DNA from: Adiantum capillus-veneris
Taxonomy: Eukaryota > Streptophyta > Polypodiopsida > Polypodiales > Pteridaceae
Assembly: GCA_014529385.2 (NCBI GenBank)
Contig: CM043960.1
Location: forward strand, 70,805,410-70,869,409
Length of the DNA stretch: 64,000 bases
Direction: 5' to 3'
Position 1 is the stretch's first letter; the number at the start of each line of letters is the position of its first letter. The translations under genes and the position numbers were made by a program. Below the pieces are notes generated by a model. That model was given only the letters and a program-made list of their open reading frames with translations, ran no database searches and had not been told where the DNA came from. This document shows, piece after piece, positions 13,294-23,039 of this stretch.

Positions 13294-14558
13294 CAAAAGT
13301 CTTTCTCAAGCCCTACAAAGGAGGGGGAGAGCCCAAGAAGTAGGGGATGAGAGAAAAACTCTCTCACACACACACACAAGCTTCCTTTGTACACAGGGGG
13401 AAAGAGGGACACATGTTAGATCCCTAGCCCAGATGCCCACAAGGTGTACTCAAATCCTATTGGATGGCCTTGGAGGTGGACCAATGAGAATTATTCTAGA
13501 GTAAGTCTAGTTTAATTAATTTAAAAAAACTTAATAAAATAACCAATAAGAATTAAGCTGTCTAGAAGACTATTAGACAGTCTCCCTAGGGGTTTAGTGA
13601 GCATTCAGCAGCCCAATCGCTTGTCTGATTCCTATTGTCCAGGAGACAAAGGGGTCCAATGAGAGTTTAGTTGCATTTATTAATTACCTAAAGCTCTCAC
13701 AAAAGGGGAGATGGAGACACATGTCAGAAGGCTATCACTTATGTTGCTTAATTTCCATTGGCTGAGGCTTGGGAGGTCCAATAGGGTGTGAGCATGAGCA
13801 AATAGCAAGAGGGGTCGACCAAGAGAGAGGGGGGGTTGATTTTTTGAAGGCATTATGGACTTACTCACACAATCTATGTGTGAAGCAAGAAAATTCTCTC
13901 TCTCCTTCTCAAGCTTTAATGGAAAGCTTACCACCTACTCCAAGCTTGTGAGAAGGGAGGCCTACACCAGCAACTCTTGGCTTTGTGATCCAAATCCAAC
14001 CAAAATCCAAGCTTCAATGCATGCTCATCTTCTCTACCATGCTAATTACTAAGCTAAGCTATGCTAATAAGAGTGATTATGTGAGGGGATGTATATCTTT
14101 CTCGTAAGAATACTCCTTCTTCCTCTCAATCTACTCTCATACCCCGCTAGCTCTCACCATCTTTGAAGGTGTGTGAGGTCTTGGGTCTGAAACCGTGAGG
14201 GAATTGATGTTGTGTTTAATAAGTGTTGTGCTTAGTGCTTGAAATTTCCATCTTCATAGCACTAGCTAGTATTGAAGGAACACAAAGAATTGTACTCTTG
14301 ATGGGAGAAACCATAATACAAAGTCTTTTGGAGGGGAGACCAGCTCCATGAAAATCCGGTCCTCAACTGTTGTTAGTTGCTTGATTTCTCTCTCTTTTGA
14401 AGTATTGTTCATGCTATCTAACTATGTGTTATACTTTTTGTTGCTCTCTCCACCCAAGCACTCTTGTTATTCTCATTAGGAATATATTCTAATGAGATAC
14501 TCACTATATTCATGCTATTTTCTGCTACACACAAGTTACTAGGCCATTAAATGTTACA
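13294..14558 (+). repeat. 5' LTR of the gypsy element (left-truncated)
   Basis: Matches 28562-29838 along its whole length with scattered substitutions and a small indel near 14296. It ends ATGTTACA one base before the primer site. The start of the LTR, present at 28320-28561, is missing here. Confidence 0.85.
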
Positions 14559-14559
14559 T

Positions 14560-14571
14560 TGGTATCAGAGC
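14560..14571 (+). other. Primer-binding site, tRNA-iMet
   Basis: TGGTATCAGAGC is a perfect match to the plant tRNA-iMet primer site, one base after the LTR end. It proves that the LTR reads on the + strand. Confidence 0.92.
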
Positions 14572-14967
14572 ACAAGGTTTCTCTTTTCTTGCTCAAGAAG
14601 GGAGGTCCTCAAGCTAGCTATAAATGGTTGGTATTATAAATTGCATTTGAGAAAGTAGAATAGGGATTTTTCAGCCTTGCACTGCACCTACCTTCGTGCA
14701 GATAACGGGGCATTACCATAGAGAGCTATGGTCTTAATAACGGAGTCCTACGAGGCTTGCATACCACTATTGAACTATTAGAAGCTTGACAGGAGCCGGT
14801 GCTATTTTGGTGTTGAACAACCCTCTCTTCTATTCCTTGCAATTAATGGTATTTGAGCCATGGGTGCAGTAGCTTGAGTGCTTTTTTTAAAGGGGTAAAG
14901 AAGAGTAGCAACTAGGTCTTGAAGTGTCGAAGTACACCTAAAAATTTTACACCTATAAGTTGTTAGA

Positions 14968-16490
14968 ATGGCTGACAATAGTAAAGAGAGTGAAAATAAT
15001 GTTGATAACTTTGATTTTGCTAATGAGCAAGCTACTAATGATGCCCCGATGCTTGTTAACTATCTTGTTTCTAGGCTTCAACAAGCCATGGGCAATCCAG
15101 CCCTCCAAAATGAAGTGCAATGGAAGCTTCGTGCTCATGGGATTCTCCAAGCTCCCCACCATGATGAGAGAGCACCTAGGAAGCCTCCTTGCGAGACTTA
15201 CAAAAGAGGCCTCTCTCCGGTTCGGGAAGAAGAAGAGGATCCATACGAAGGGCTCAAAAATTTACTCCTTGATGACGCATCTCCTTCTCAAAGGAGAAAT
15301 CAAGAGCCTCCACCAAAGGAACATGAAATAAGTGAGTCTCCCGCCACCTCGACAGAGATGGCTCCACGAAGACGGCGGGCTAAACGCTCTCCATCACCTC
15401 CAAAACGGAGAAGACCATTGCATACTTTCTCACACCCTACTTCAAAGAGGGATGACAAAAGGCAAGAGAAGAAAAAGGCAAGAAAGAGGACACCCTCTTC
15501 TCAATCTTCTTCATCCTCTTCCTCTTATGAAAGTGATGGTGAAGACAAAAAAGATCAAGGCAAGAAAAAGGCGAGAAAGAGGTCACCCTCTTCTCCATCT
15601 TCCTCAAATTCTTCACCTTTTGGAGAAAGTGATGGTGCAACCTTTGAACCATCAAAAAGAAGAGGCCATAGGAAATACTATTCCGCGTGGAAGAGGTCGT
15701 CCAAACTTCAAAGAGGGAGGGAAGAGCATCTCTTTCCTTACCTATGATGGCACCTTTGGTGCTACGAACAAAGTCTTGGCCTTTATCCAACAAATCAATG
15801 CGGCATTTGGAGATGAGGGCTTCATAGAGTCCTCTAAGCAGTGCCATGTAGCTATGCACTTTCAAAAGTCCTCCAGGCAATGGTGCTCTAGCCTACGGGC
15901 TAACGGTGAAGCTCCACAAACATGGAAAGCTTTAAGAGCTTCCATTATGAAGCATGAATCCATTCACAAATATGTAGACAAGTTTTGGGACCTACAACTC
16001 AAAGCCACTGTCTTCAGATAGTTGGATTTTGGAGAGCAAAAGCAACAATTTTTTGCGGGCTTAACTGAAGAAATGGCGGAGTATGTCAACTCACAAAGGC
16101 CACGCACCATATCAGTGGTTATACACCATACTATGGTGGCTTCATGAATCAATTTCCAAACGGGGGCTAAAAGAAATTCTAACCCCACGGAAAACAAGGG
16201 TTCTAATGAGCCTAAGGGGAAGGAAAATGTCCAAAAGTATCCTAAGGGGAACTCCTACAAAGCTAAAGAGAAGGGAGTTTACAAAGGAAAAAATAAACTC
16301 TCTCTTGAAGAGCTTGAGTGTTATCACAAGGATAACCGTTGTTTCAAGTGCGGCGAGCAAGGGCATGTGTACCACGCTTGTCCCCATAAGAACACCCTCC
16401 ATGAGCCTCCCAGAGCTACCTTGGTCAAAATCCAAGAGGAGGAAACTCACCACAAAGTATCTCCTCTATGCCATGCTTGGGGACAGGTAA
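14968..16490 (+). pseudogene. Gypsy gag (capsid/nucleocapsid), frameshifted
   Basis: A start codon at 14968 opens a 259-codon frame: an acidic N-part, then Arg/Ser/Lys-rich repeats (two similar KKKARKR-SPSS blocks). Capsid-like coding continues in other frames from about 15680 (KSISFLTYDGTF, then FIQQINAAFGDEGF) to a stop at 16019 and beyond. The nucleocapsid knuckle CFKCGEQGHVYHAC, a perfect CX2CX4HX4C, is at 16340-16381. Gag would package element RNA in cytoplasmic particles. At least one frameshift near 15680-15700 and an in-frame stop at 16019 break it. Confidence 0.75.
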
Positions 16491-16849
16491 GAGAACATGA
16501 TGCTTTTATTCTCTTTGACCCTGGTTCTACTCACAATTTCATATCCACAAAGTTGGCCACCAAGCTAGGTATACAAGCTTACGAGATGGGAGATATCCTA
16601 CCCACAGATGGTGATTTCAAGGGGGGGCAAGAAGCTTCAGTCACTCCCTTAATCGGGAAATTCAGGCTCCATGTCCAAAGCTATGTGGACAAAGAGGACT
16701 TCTTTATCTCTCCTCTCAAGCATGAGGATGTAATCTTAGGGGCACAATGGTTTGATCTCATGGCTGCCAATGTTAAATTCCCTGAAAGGAGAATCTCCTT
16801 TAGGTTCAAGGAAAAAGATAATGTACATAGATTCCAAGCAAATGGGTAA
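16491..16849 (+). pseudogene. Gypsy aspartic protease domain
   Basis: The frame shared with the zinc knuckle continues into a retropepsin-like domain: AFILFDPGSTHNFIS (about 16503-16547) carries the active-site D but has Pro in place of the usual Ser/Thr (D-S/T-G), and DVILGAQWFDLM near 16727 is the second conserved block. The enzyme would cleave the gag-pol polyprotein. The D-P-G substitution predicts a weak or dead protease. The frame closes at 16849, before RT. Confidence 0.72.
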
Positions 16850-18362
16850 CACCATACCCATTGTACATACACAAGCTTTCAATAAGTCAATAAAGTGCTC
16901 TATTTTCGTGTACATGATTTTTGTTAGAGACTCTCAAAATGAACCTAATGTTTTAGCAAAAGAAAATATACACAATCAAAAGGAATTAGAGTTATTTAAT
17001 TTTCTCAAGGGATTTCAAGATGCCTTTATCGGCGACATCCCTTGTGAGCTAACTCCTAAACGAGGCAATGATGACCATGCAATTGAACTTCTTCCAAGAA
17101 GTTCACCGCCTAACAAACCTCCTTATAGAGTTTCTCAAGCTCAACAAGAGGAGATTATGCAGCAAGTGCATGAGTTATTTGACAAGGGCATGGCTAGGCC
17201 TAGCTCATCTCCATTTTGTTTTCCTGTGCTATTAGTGCAAAAGAAGGCGGCACATATCGCATGTGTGTCGACTATAGAGCACTAAATAGGATCACTATCA
17301 AGAATAGGTTTCCCGTTCCATGGGTAGAAGACCTATTTGATAAGCTACAAGGGTCCACCTACTTCAGTAGCATTGACCTAAAAAGTGGCTATCATCAACT
17401 GTACAGACCGCATTTCGCACTATGTTTGGTCTTTATGAATACATTATCATGCCTTTTGGCTTGACCAATGCACCAGCCACATTCAACCGCTTTGATGATA
17501 TCATCATCTACTCTAATTCATTAGACGAACACAAGCAGCACCTTCAAGTAATATTTCAAGTTTTAAGAGAAAATAATCTTTATGTTAATCAAAATAAAAG
17601 TGAATTTTTCTTACAAGAGATTCAGTATTTAGGTCACATTATCTCTCAAGATGGCATCTAAGTGGATCCATCAAAGTTAGAGGTAATAAAAGGATGGACT
17701 AAAGCAAGGAATCTTCATGAACTACGAAGCTTTATAGGTATGTGTGCATACTATAGACGCTTCATAGAAAAGTTCTCACTAATAGCAAGACCATTACATG
17801 ACCTAACAAAGAAAAATGCTAGGTATACATGGTCTGCCAAGGAGAACAATGCTTTCAAAAATCTTAAAGAAAAGCTTATCCCTCAACCTGTGCTTATAGT
17901 ACCGGATCTCTCAAAGCCATTTGAGGTCCATTGTGATGCTTGTGGTGATTGCCTTGGAGATGAGGGCATGACATAGGCTATGAAAGTCGAAGGCTCGACC
18001 CTCTTGAGCAAGCTCTAGGCATATATGAAAAAGAGATCCTCGCAGTTCTACATGCCTTAGACTCATGGAAGCACTATTTATTGGGGACTCCTTTCATTCT
18101 GCGAACGGATCACCAAAGTCTTAATTACTTCATGACGCAGACCAAGCTCTTCAACAAACAAATGAGGTGGGAAAATTTTCTTTCGCAATTTCATTTTCAT
18201 ATTGCTCACATTGCTAGCAAGCATAATCAAGTAGCCGATGCACTCTCAAGACGGCCGAGAGTGAATGCGGTTTCCATAGAAACTCACAATGATCTATCTT
18301 CTATTATAGATGAGTATGCTATTGATCCCAATTTTAGAGATGTGATTCAGCCCTTGCACTAG
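16850..18362 (+). pseudogene. Gypsy reverse transcriptase and RNase H, multiply broken
   Basis: The pre-RT linker starts about 17040 (IELLPRSSPPNKPPYRVS). RT blocks follow: VLLVQKK, a frameshift near 17245, RMCVDYRALN, FSSIDLKSGYHQ, a frameshift near 17400, then IIMPFGLTNAPATFNR. About 20 residues between FNR and the catalytic YxDD box are deleted at about 17491, leaving FDDIIIYS. A stop follows at 17659. GHIISQDGI and the thumb run on to RNase H (PFEVHCDACGDCLG), where another deletion at about 17955 removes residues before EGM. HASKHNQ-like and VADALSRRPR at 18215-18260 end the domain. No functional enzyme is possible. Confidence 0.85.
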
Positions 18363-18394
18363 GGAAGAAAGAGGAACCATTTACTTTACAAGAT

Positions 18395-19575
18395 GGTTAT
18401 CTTCTCTATGGCAATAGACTATGCGTTACTAACTCACTCCGTGAGAAAGTAATGTATGAATCTCATACTCCTCCTCATGTGGGGCATAGAGGGATTCAGT
18501 CGACCCTAAAGGAGATTGAAACATATTTCTATTGACCTACCATGAAAGCAAACATACAAGATTATGTTTCTAAATGTGTGATATGCCAAAAGACGAAGTT
18601 TGATAGAGGGAAGCAACCTGGATTGCTTCAACCTTTGCCAGTCCCTAATTCACCATGGGAGAGCATATCCATGGATTTTATCTTTGGATTTCCTAAGTCT
18701 ATCCATGGGAATATGAGAATATGGATGATAGTAGACAGGTTCAGTGAACAAGCTCATTTTATACCTATCAAAAAGACTATCAAAGCCCATCAAATGGCAA
18801 CCCTCTTCATATCACAAATCTTCAAGTACCATGGCTTGCCAATGTCCATAGTGTTGGATAGAGATCCTAGAATGACCAGTAATTTTTGGAAGGGTCTCTT
18901 TGAGAATTTAGGAACAAGGCTAAATTTATCTTCGGCCTATCACCCGCAAACGGATGGCCAAAGTGAAATATATAACCTAACAATTCTCGATATACTAAAA
19001 TCCTATGTAACGAAAGTAGATCAAAGATCCCAATGGGAGAAGTATTTACCCTTATGGAGTATGCCTACAATAACACTGTAGATATTTCCACAGGAAAAGC
19101 ACCTTTTGAGGTAATTGAGGGAAGATCAAATAGTCCCCTGCTACTTAAGGTACACAAGAAGATCTTCACTGCTGATGAGTATAGCTGAGACCTACAAGAA
19201 TCTTTCCAAAAGATTAAGGATGCTATCTCTATCTCACAGCAAAGGCAAAAGGTTGCTGCTGAAAAGCACAAAAGAGCCCAAGCCTTTAAAGAAAATGATT
19301 GGGTCTTACTCAAATTTCCCAAGGCTCGATTAAGGCACACGACGGGAAAGAATCCTACATGACACCAAAAGTACTATGCTAAGTTAGCAAAAAGGTACTA
19401 TGGTCCCTTGTAGATTCTTCGGCCAATCAATGAGATGGCCTATCAACTCAAGTTTCCCAACCATTAGCTCATACACAATGCTTTCCATGTGATCCTACTG
19501 AAGCCTTACAAAGGAGAGCCACCTCAAGAACCAACTATTGAAGACCCACAGCAGATCGAGGACCAAGAAGAGGTG
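18395..19575 (+). pseudogene. Gypsy integrase, frameshifted
   Basis: The HHCC zinc finger (HVGHRGIQ.., CVICQKTK) covers about 18477-18600 with one stop. The catalytic core follows in a 179-codon frame: SMDFIFGFP has the first Asp, VLDRDPRMTS the second, and YHPQTDGQSE the Glu, giving an intact D,D-35-E. A frameshift near 19053 ends it, and the C-terminal region (KAPFEVIEG, then the KYYGPF-like and NAFHV blocks) continues in other frames to about 19575. There coding stops inside the motif that precedes the chromodomain-like tail, because another element inserted; the tail resumes at 27714. Confidence 0.85.
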
Positions 19576-20188
19576 TTTCCCCGGGGGATTCACTCTATAT
19601 ACAAAATGGGACGCCACCTACGAGAGGAAAACTTTGATAAAATCCCTATATACAACTTATATTAGGGAATATGACCCCCCTTTCTACGCTTATACAACAA
19701 TCAATGAAGAAAACTATCATACCCCTATCTTACATATAAAATTTAGGTCTCACATGATCTAACTAAGTAAAACTAGTCAAAGAGTGTGTAGCAAAGTGAT
19801 TGGCAATGTACTAAGGAAGCACTTATATTGATAACTAGATGTACCCTCAATGTATCTTAGCTTGACTTTCAAACTATGTGCCCAATCAGCCTGCACTCTG
19901 GCTACTCGTCCAATTCTGACCCATCCAAATCTTGTGTAAATCAATCCTTGACCTTCTCCAAATCAACCCTTATCTATGACCGGATTGATGCAAAATTTGA
20001 TGTGTGACCTGATAAAAAATTTGCCCTAAATTCATCTGAGTTCTAGTGCACACTGGTGACCAATTGTTACAAGTAATCAACCCGGGTCAAGTCCCCCCCC
20101 CCAATAAATATTTTACCCCCCTCTCTTATTTTTAATCTTGGGAGATAAATTATTCAGGGCCTGTCCCTAACTTATATGCTTATGTAGT

Positions 20189-21669
20189 TGATGCATGGTT
20201 TTTAGGACCCCTTCTAAAGATGCAATAAAGGCACAGTCAGTTGTTGGGGAGATGAGGATACTCTAGTCCAAGGGATCTCGAAAGAGAAGAAAAATCTACT
20301 TCACAAGCACCAAAGAGTAAAAAGTGCCATGGACAGAAGATACGTGGGAACGAGCTCTTATGCATGCCTACAACCTATATCTTACCGAATAGCCCCTTCT
20401 AGGTGTGAATTTCTAGTGAAATTTACACGAGGATGTTCGTGTGGACTCACAGCACAGCATACTCCGTTTTCACTTTTTTACCGACAGTAAATATTTTTTA
20501 CCACAGTAAATATTTTTCACCTACATGGTAAATACAAATCACTTTTTACCTACAGTAACTTTTTTATCCATGGTAAATATTTTTTACTGCACCATAAGTA
20601 TTTGGTAGGTAACAGTTCACTGTTACTAGAAGCAGTGATTGGGCATCAACAATGCAGTTACAGGAGGAGAAAAGGAGAAAATCTTATGGTAAAGGTGAGT
20701 CAACAGGGATAAAGACTTTTGGGTTGAAAAGAGACATGCTGATTTTTTCAAAGAACACATGTCAAAAGAAGCCATGGTTGAGGATTTTTTGAGAATTTGA
20801 TATTCAGGAGGACCCCCCTGACATGTGCAGAACCTCCAGTTTCAACAGCCACCTACCTGCTCTTAAATGCTGGTCAAGGCCTTATCCCCATGTGTCACAA
20901 TCAGAAAAATCAGCATTTACCCTCCCCTCTCACATCACTCTAGAGAATATCTTGATGGTGACATATCAGGTGACCTCAATCTCTTGACCATCCTAAGCAA
21001 AAAGTAACCCCAATCAGCGGATTTAAGCATGTTTATCCATAATCCTAAACCCTCTCAGAAACCTATATAAGGAGGCCTTCTCTCACTCAAAACCAACACT
21101 TCACCCCCTTCACCAAGCAATGAAGCTATGACGACATTGCTCACAACGAGGAGCTATGGATGGAGCTCTACTCTCTCTCCCTCTCTCTCTCTCCCTCTAG
21201 TATGCTACATTACTAGCCCTAAAACCTAAATAAGGAGTCTTCTCTCATGCTCCATGGCCACCATCCTCGCCATCATTCTCTAAGGTATTGATGTGTTGCT
21301 AGTAGGATCATACCTACTTGCTGGGTTGATTGTTTTTGACAAGGGATTATGCCATCCTTGGCTTGCTTCTCTATATCCTTGTTATGTATGATCAGATGCC
21401 GTTGTATTGTTAAGCTGATGTCTTGTGTATATATATGCTACATAAGGTCCCTAAGCTTTGTTTCTATGTGTTTTGCCATATGTTTTGATGCCATCATAAT
21501 GCCAGAAGTCTCACTTGCCTATGTGCACTATGTGTGAGGTCCCTAAACCTCTTAATTTAGGGTGGTGCCCCCTTTGTTTTGTTCTTTGCTTGTTTGCATG
21601 AGGCGTGGTTTGGGGAGTGTGCACGAGTACAGAGGCCACCCGATTGCACTGCTCTTTTTCCCGCTATCA
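20189..21669 (+). repeat. 5' LTR of the 7.45 kb element
   Basis: TGATGCATGG to CCCGCTATCA, matching 26161-27640 almost base for base. The LTR holds repeated TTTTTACC(N)ACAGTAAAT-like motifs and a TATA box. It is followed by TTT and TGGTGCCCCCAC, the likely primer site; I did not identify the tRNA. Confidence 0.93.
21064..21070 (+). promoter_or_regulatory. TATA box of the LTR
   Basis: TATATAA before GGAGGCC; the same box recurs at 27036-27042 in the 3' LTR. Confidence 0.6.
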
Positions 21670-21941
21670 TTTTGGTGCCCCCACGGAGGAGGGCTACAAA
21701 GACCTTCAGTCCACAAGCAATGAAGATGTGCAATCTACAACATGGACGAATGGCGTGAGGAGTTTGCAAATTGGAGAACAGAAGAGGAGGAGGCTTTAGA
21801 GGCCTTAAAAGCTTTCATCGAGGTCTTGTTACTAAGTTGCAGTGTCATTCAAGAAGTAAGTTCTTCTACATGCCTTGTTCGTGATCGTCGCCAACGAAGG
21901 AGAGTGAGAAGAAGAGCTTGATATACCTCTCCTCTCAACCT

Positions 21942-22704
21942 ATGAGTGCTCCAGAAACCTCCAACGCACACGAGCTTGAAATACTCTACATCAACATACA
22001 CGAAGGTACTGTGACACACATTAAGGGAAGAGAAAGCAACACCAGACCTCTCTTTCCTGAGGAGCCGACTAAGAGGAGGAAGATCACCTCTACACCTAAG
22101 TGGCCCAAGGCCGCAGCGTGTGCTCAAGCGTAAGGTAACATTTGGCTTAATCTCATTAATAAGGGATTACATGACCACTACAGGCAAGAAAAAGGCTAGT
22201 GAGCAACCAACTTCAACCTCCAACTTGCAACCACGACTCTCACCCCTAAATCCTCCTGAAGCAAAGAGGCGAAGGCTTGCCTACAAGATTGCCGCCCGTC
22301 TGCGAGTGCTCCCAGTGCACTTTGTGAATCCAGACACCACCAATCCCAAGCCAACCTCCTGTCCGCGTGAAGATCACTTTGGATATTGTCCAAAGTGCTT
22401 TGGAGACCGGTTGAAAAGCCTCCCTGCCCTACCTTTGCTGGTAATTTTCAAGAAGTTATCTCAATCTAAGGAAACTATCTTAGTTGATGATGTGCTGCAC
22501 ATTAATGGTGTCACTTTCATTCGTCATGCTGATTATGGTAATAGCATCCAATTGTTGCTTGCTAAAAGGCTCAGCATTGTACAAAGTGTTGCCATCACGC
22601 CTTACGTCTTCACAGATGCATCAGGAAGAGTCGAAGTGATCCGAGGTGCTGACCTTCTGTGGCTGATCAGGCTCATTGGTCCCAAGGTGGTTCAACTAAG
22701 CTAG
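21942..22704 (+). CDS. ORF-a region: unknown accessory protein(s) of the 7.45 kb element
   Basis: A start codon at 21942 opens a short frame to 22133; a second frame, open from before 22120 to 22704, follows. The second has a basic Ser/Pro-rich N-part, then YCPKCFGDRLKSLP (a CxxC pair), and a hydrophobic region with ILVDDVLHINGVTF and AITPYVFTDASGRV. The two frames might be joined by a short intron or a frameshift; GTAAG at 22130 and an AG at 22183 are candidate splice sites, but the frames do not join cleanly. It lies upstream of gag, an unusual position. I do not recognise the family. Confidence 0.45.
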
Positions 22705-22720
22705 GCTCTTGTGTGTAAGT

Positions 22721-22948
22721 ATGGATGCCAATAATGAGAATGATGATCCCCGCATGTTTCCTTTCCATTTTGTGCGTCATATCCGTGTGAATATTTGTAT
22801 TGATAGAAAAATCTTTTATCAACAAAGAATAGCCCTGTTGTTTGGAGCCGAGAGACTTGGGGAAATCTTGCGCTCTCCTCATCCTGTCATTCTACCCTTA
22901 CTAGACTATTACCATTCCTTTGATGTGTCGATCTTCATCCTATTTTGA
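22721..22948 (+). CDS. ORF-b: conserved 75-residue unknown protein
   Basis: ATG at 22721, stop at 22946-22948. The product begins MDANNENDDP, then carries the blocks IRVNI, DRKI, QQRIALLFGAERLGEIL, VILPLLDYY and SFDV. It aligns without gaps to 6134-6355 in the insertion at 4574-6749, including the stop position, while nucleotides have drifted. Two occurrences in different elements suggest a protein domain that is kept, either encoded by these elements or captured twice. It sits between ORF-a and gag, 91 bp before the gag start codon. There is no signal peptide or obvious catalytic motif. Confidence 0.55.
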   Translation: MDANNENDDPRMFPFHFVRHIRVNICIDRKIFYQQRIALLFGAERLGEILRSPHPVILPLLDYYHSFDVSIFILF

Positions 22949-23039
22949 GCTAAGTTGTGCTAAAGCTCCAAATTGTAATTACCATACTCTATTTTAAAAT
23001 AAATTGGAGCTGTTTGTGTAATTGTTTACTCTCTCACTT

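Noticed and set aside
13232-14052. Several 60-90 codon frames on both strands, and 28504-28769
   Set aside because: They fall in the gypsy LTRs, overlap one another and have no recognisable domain.
16142-16453. Minus-strand 103-codon frame
   Set aside because: Antisense of gypsy gag.
21349-21537. 62-codon frame, repeated at 27302-27508
   Set aside because: Part of the paired LTRs of the 7.45 kb element; no homology recognised.
22130-22183. 54-bp intron joining the two ORF-a frames
   Set aside because: Splicing there leads to an early stop; other donor choices leave a stop in exon 1. Kept only as a possibility.
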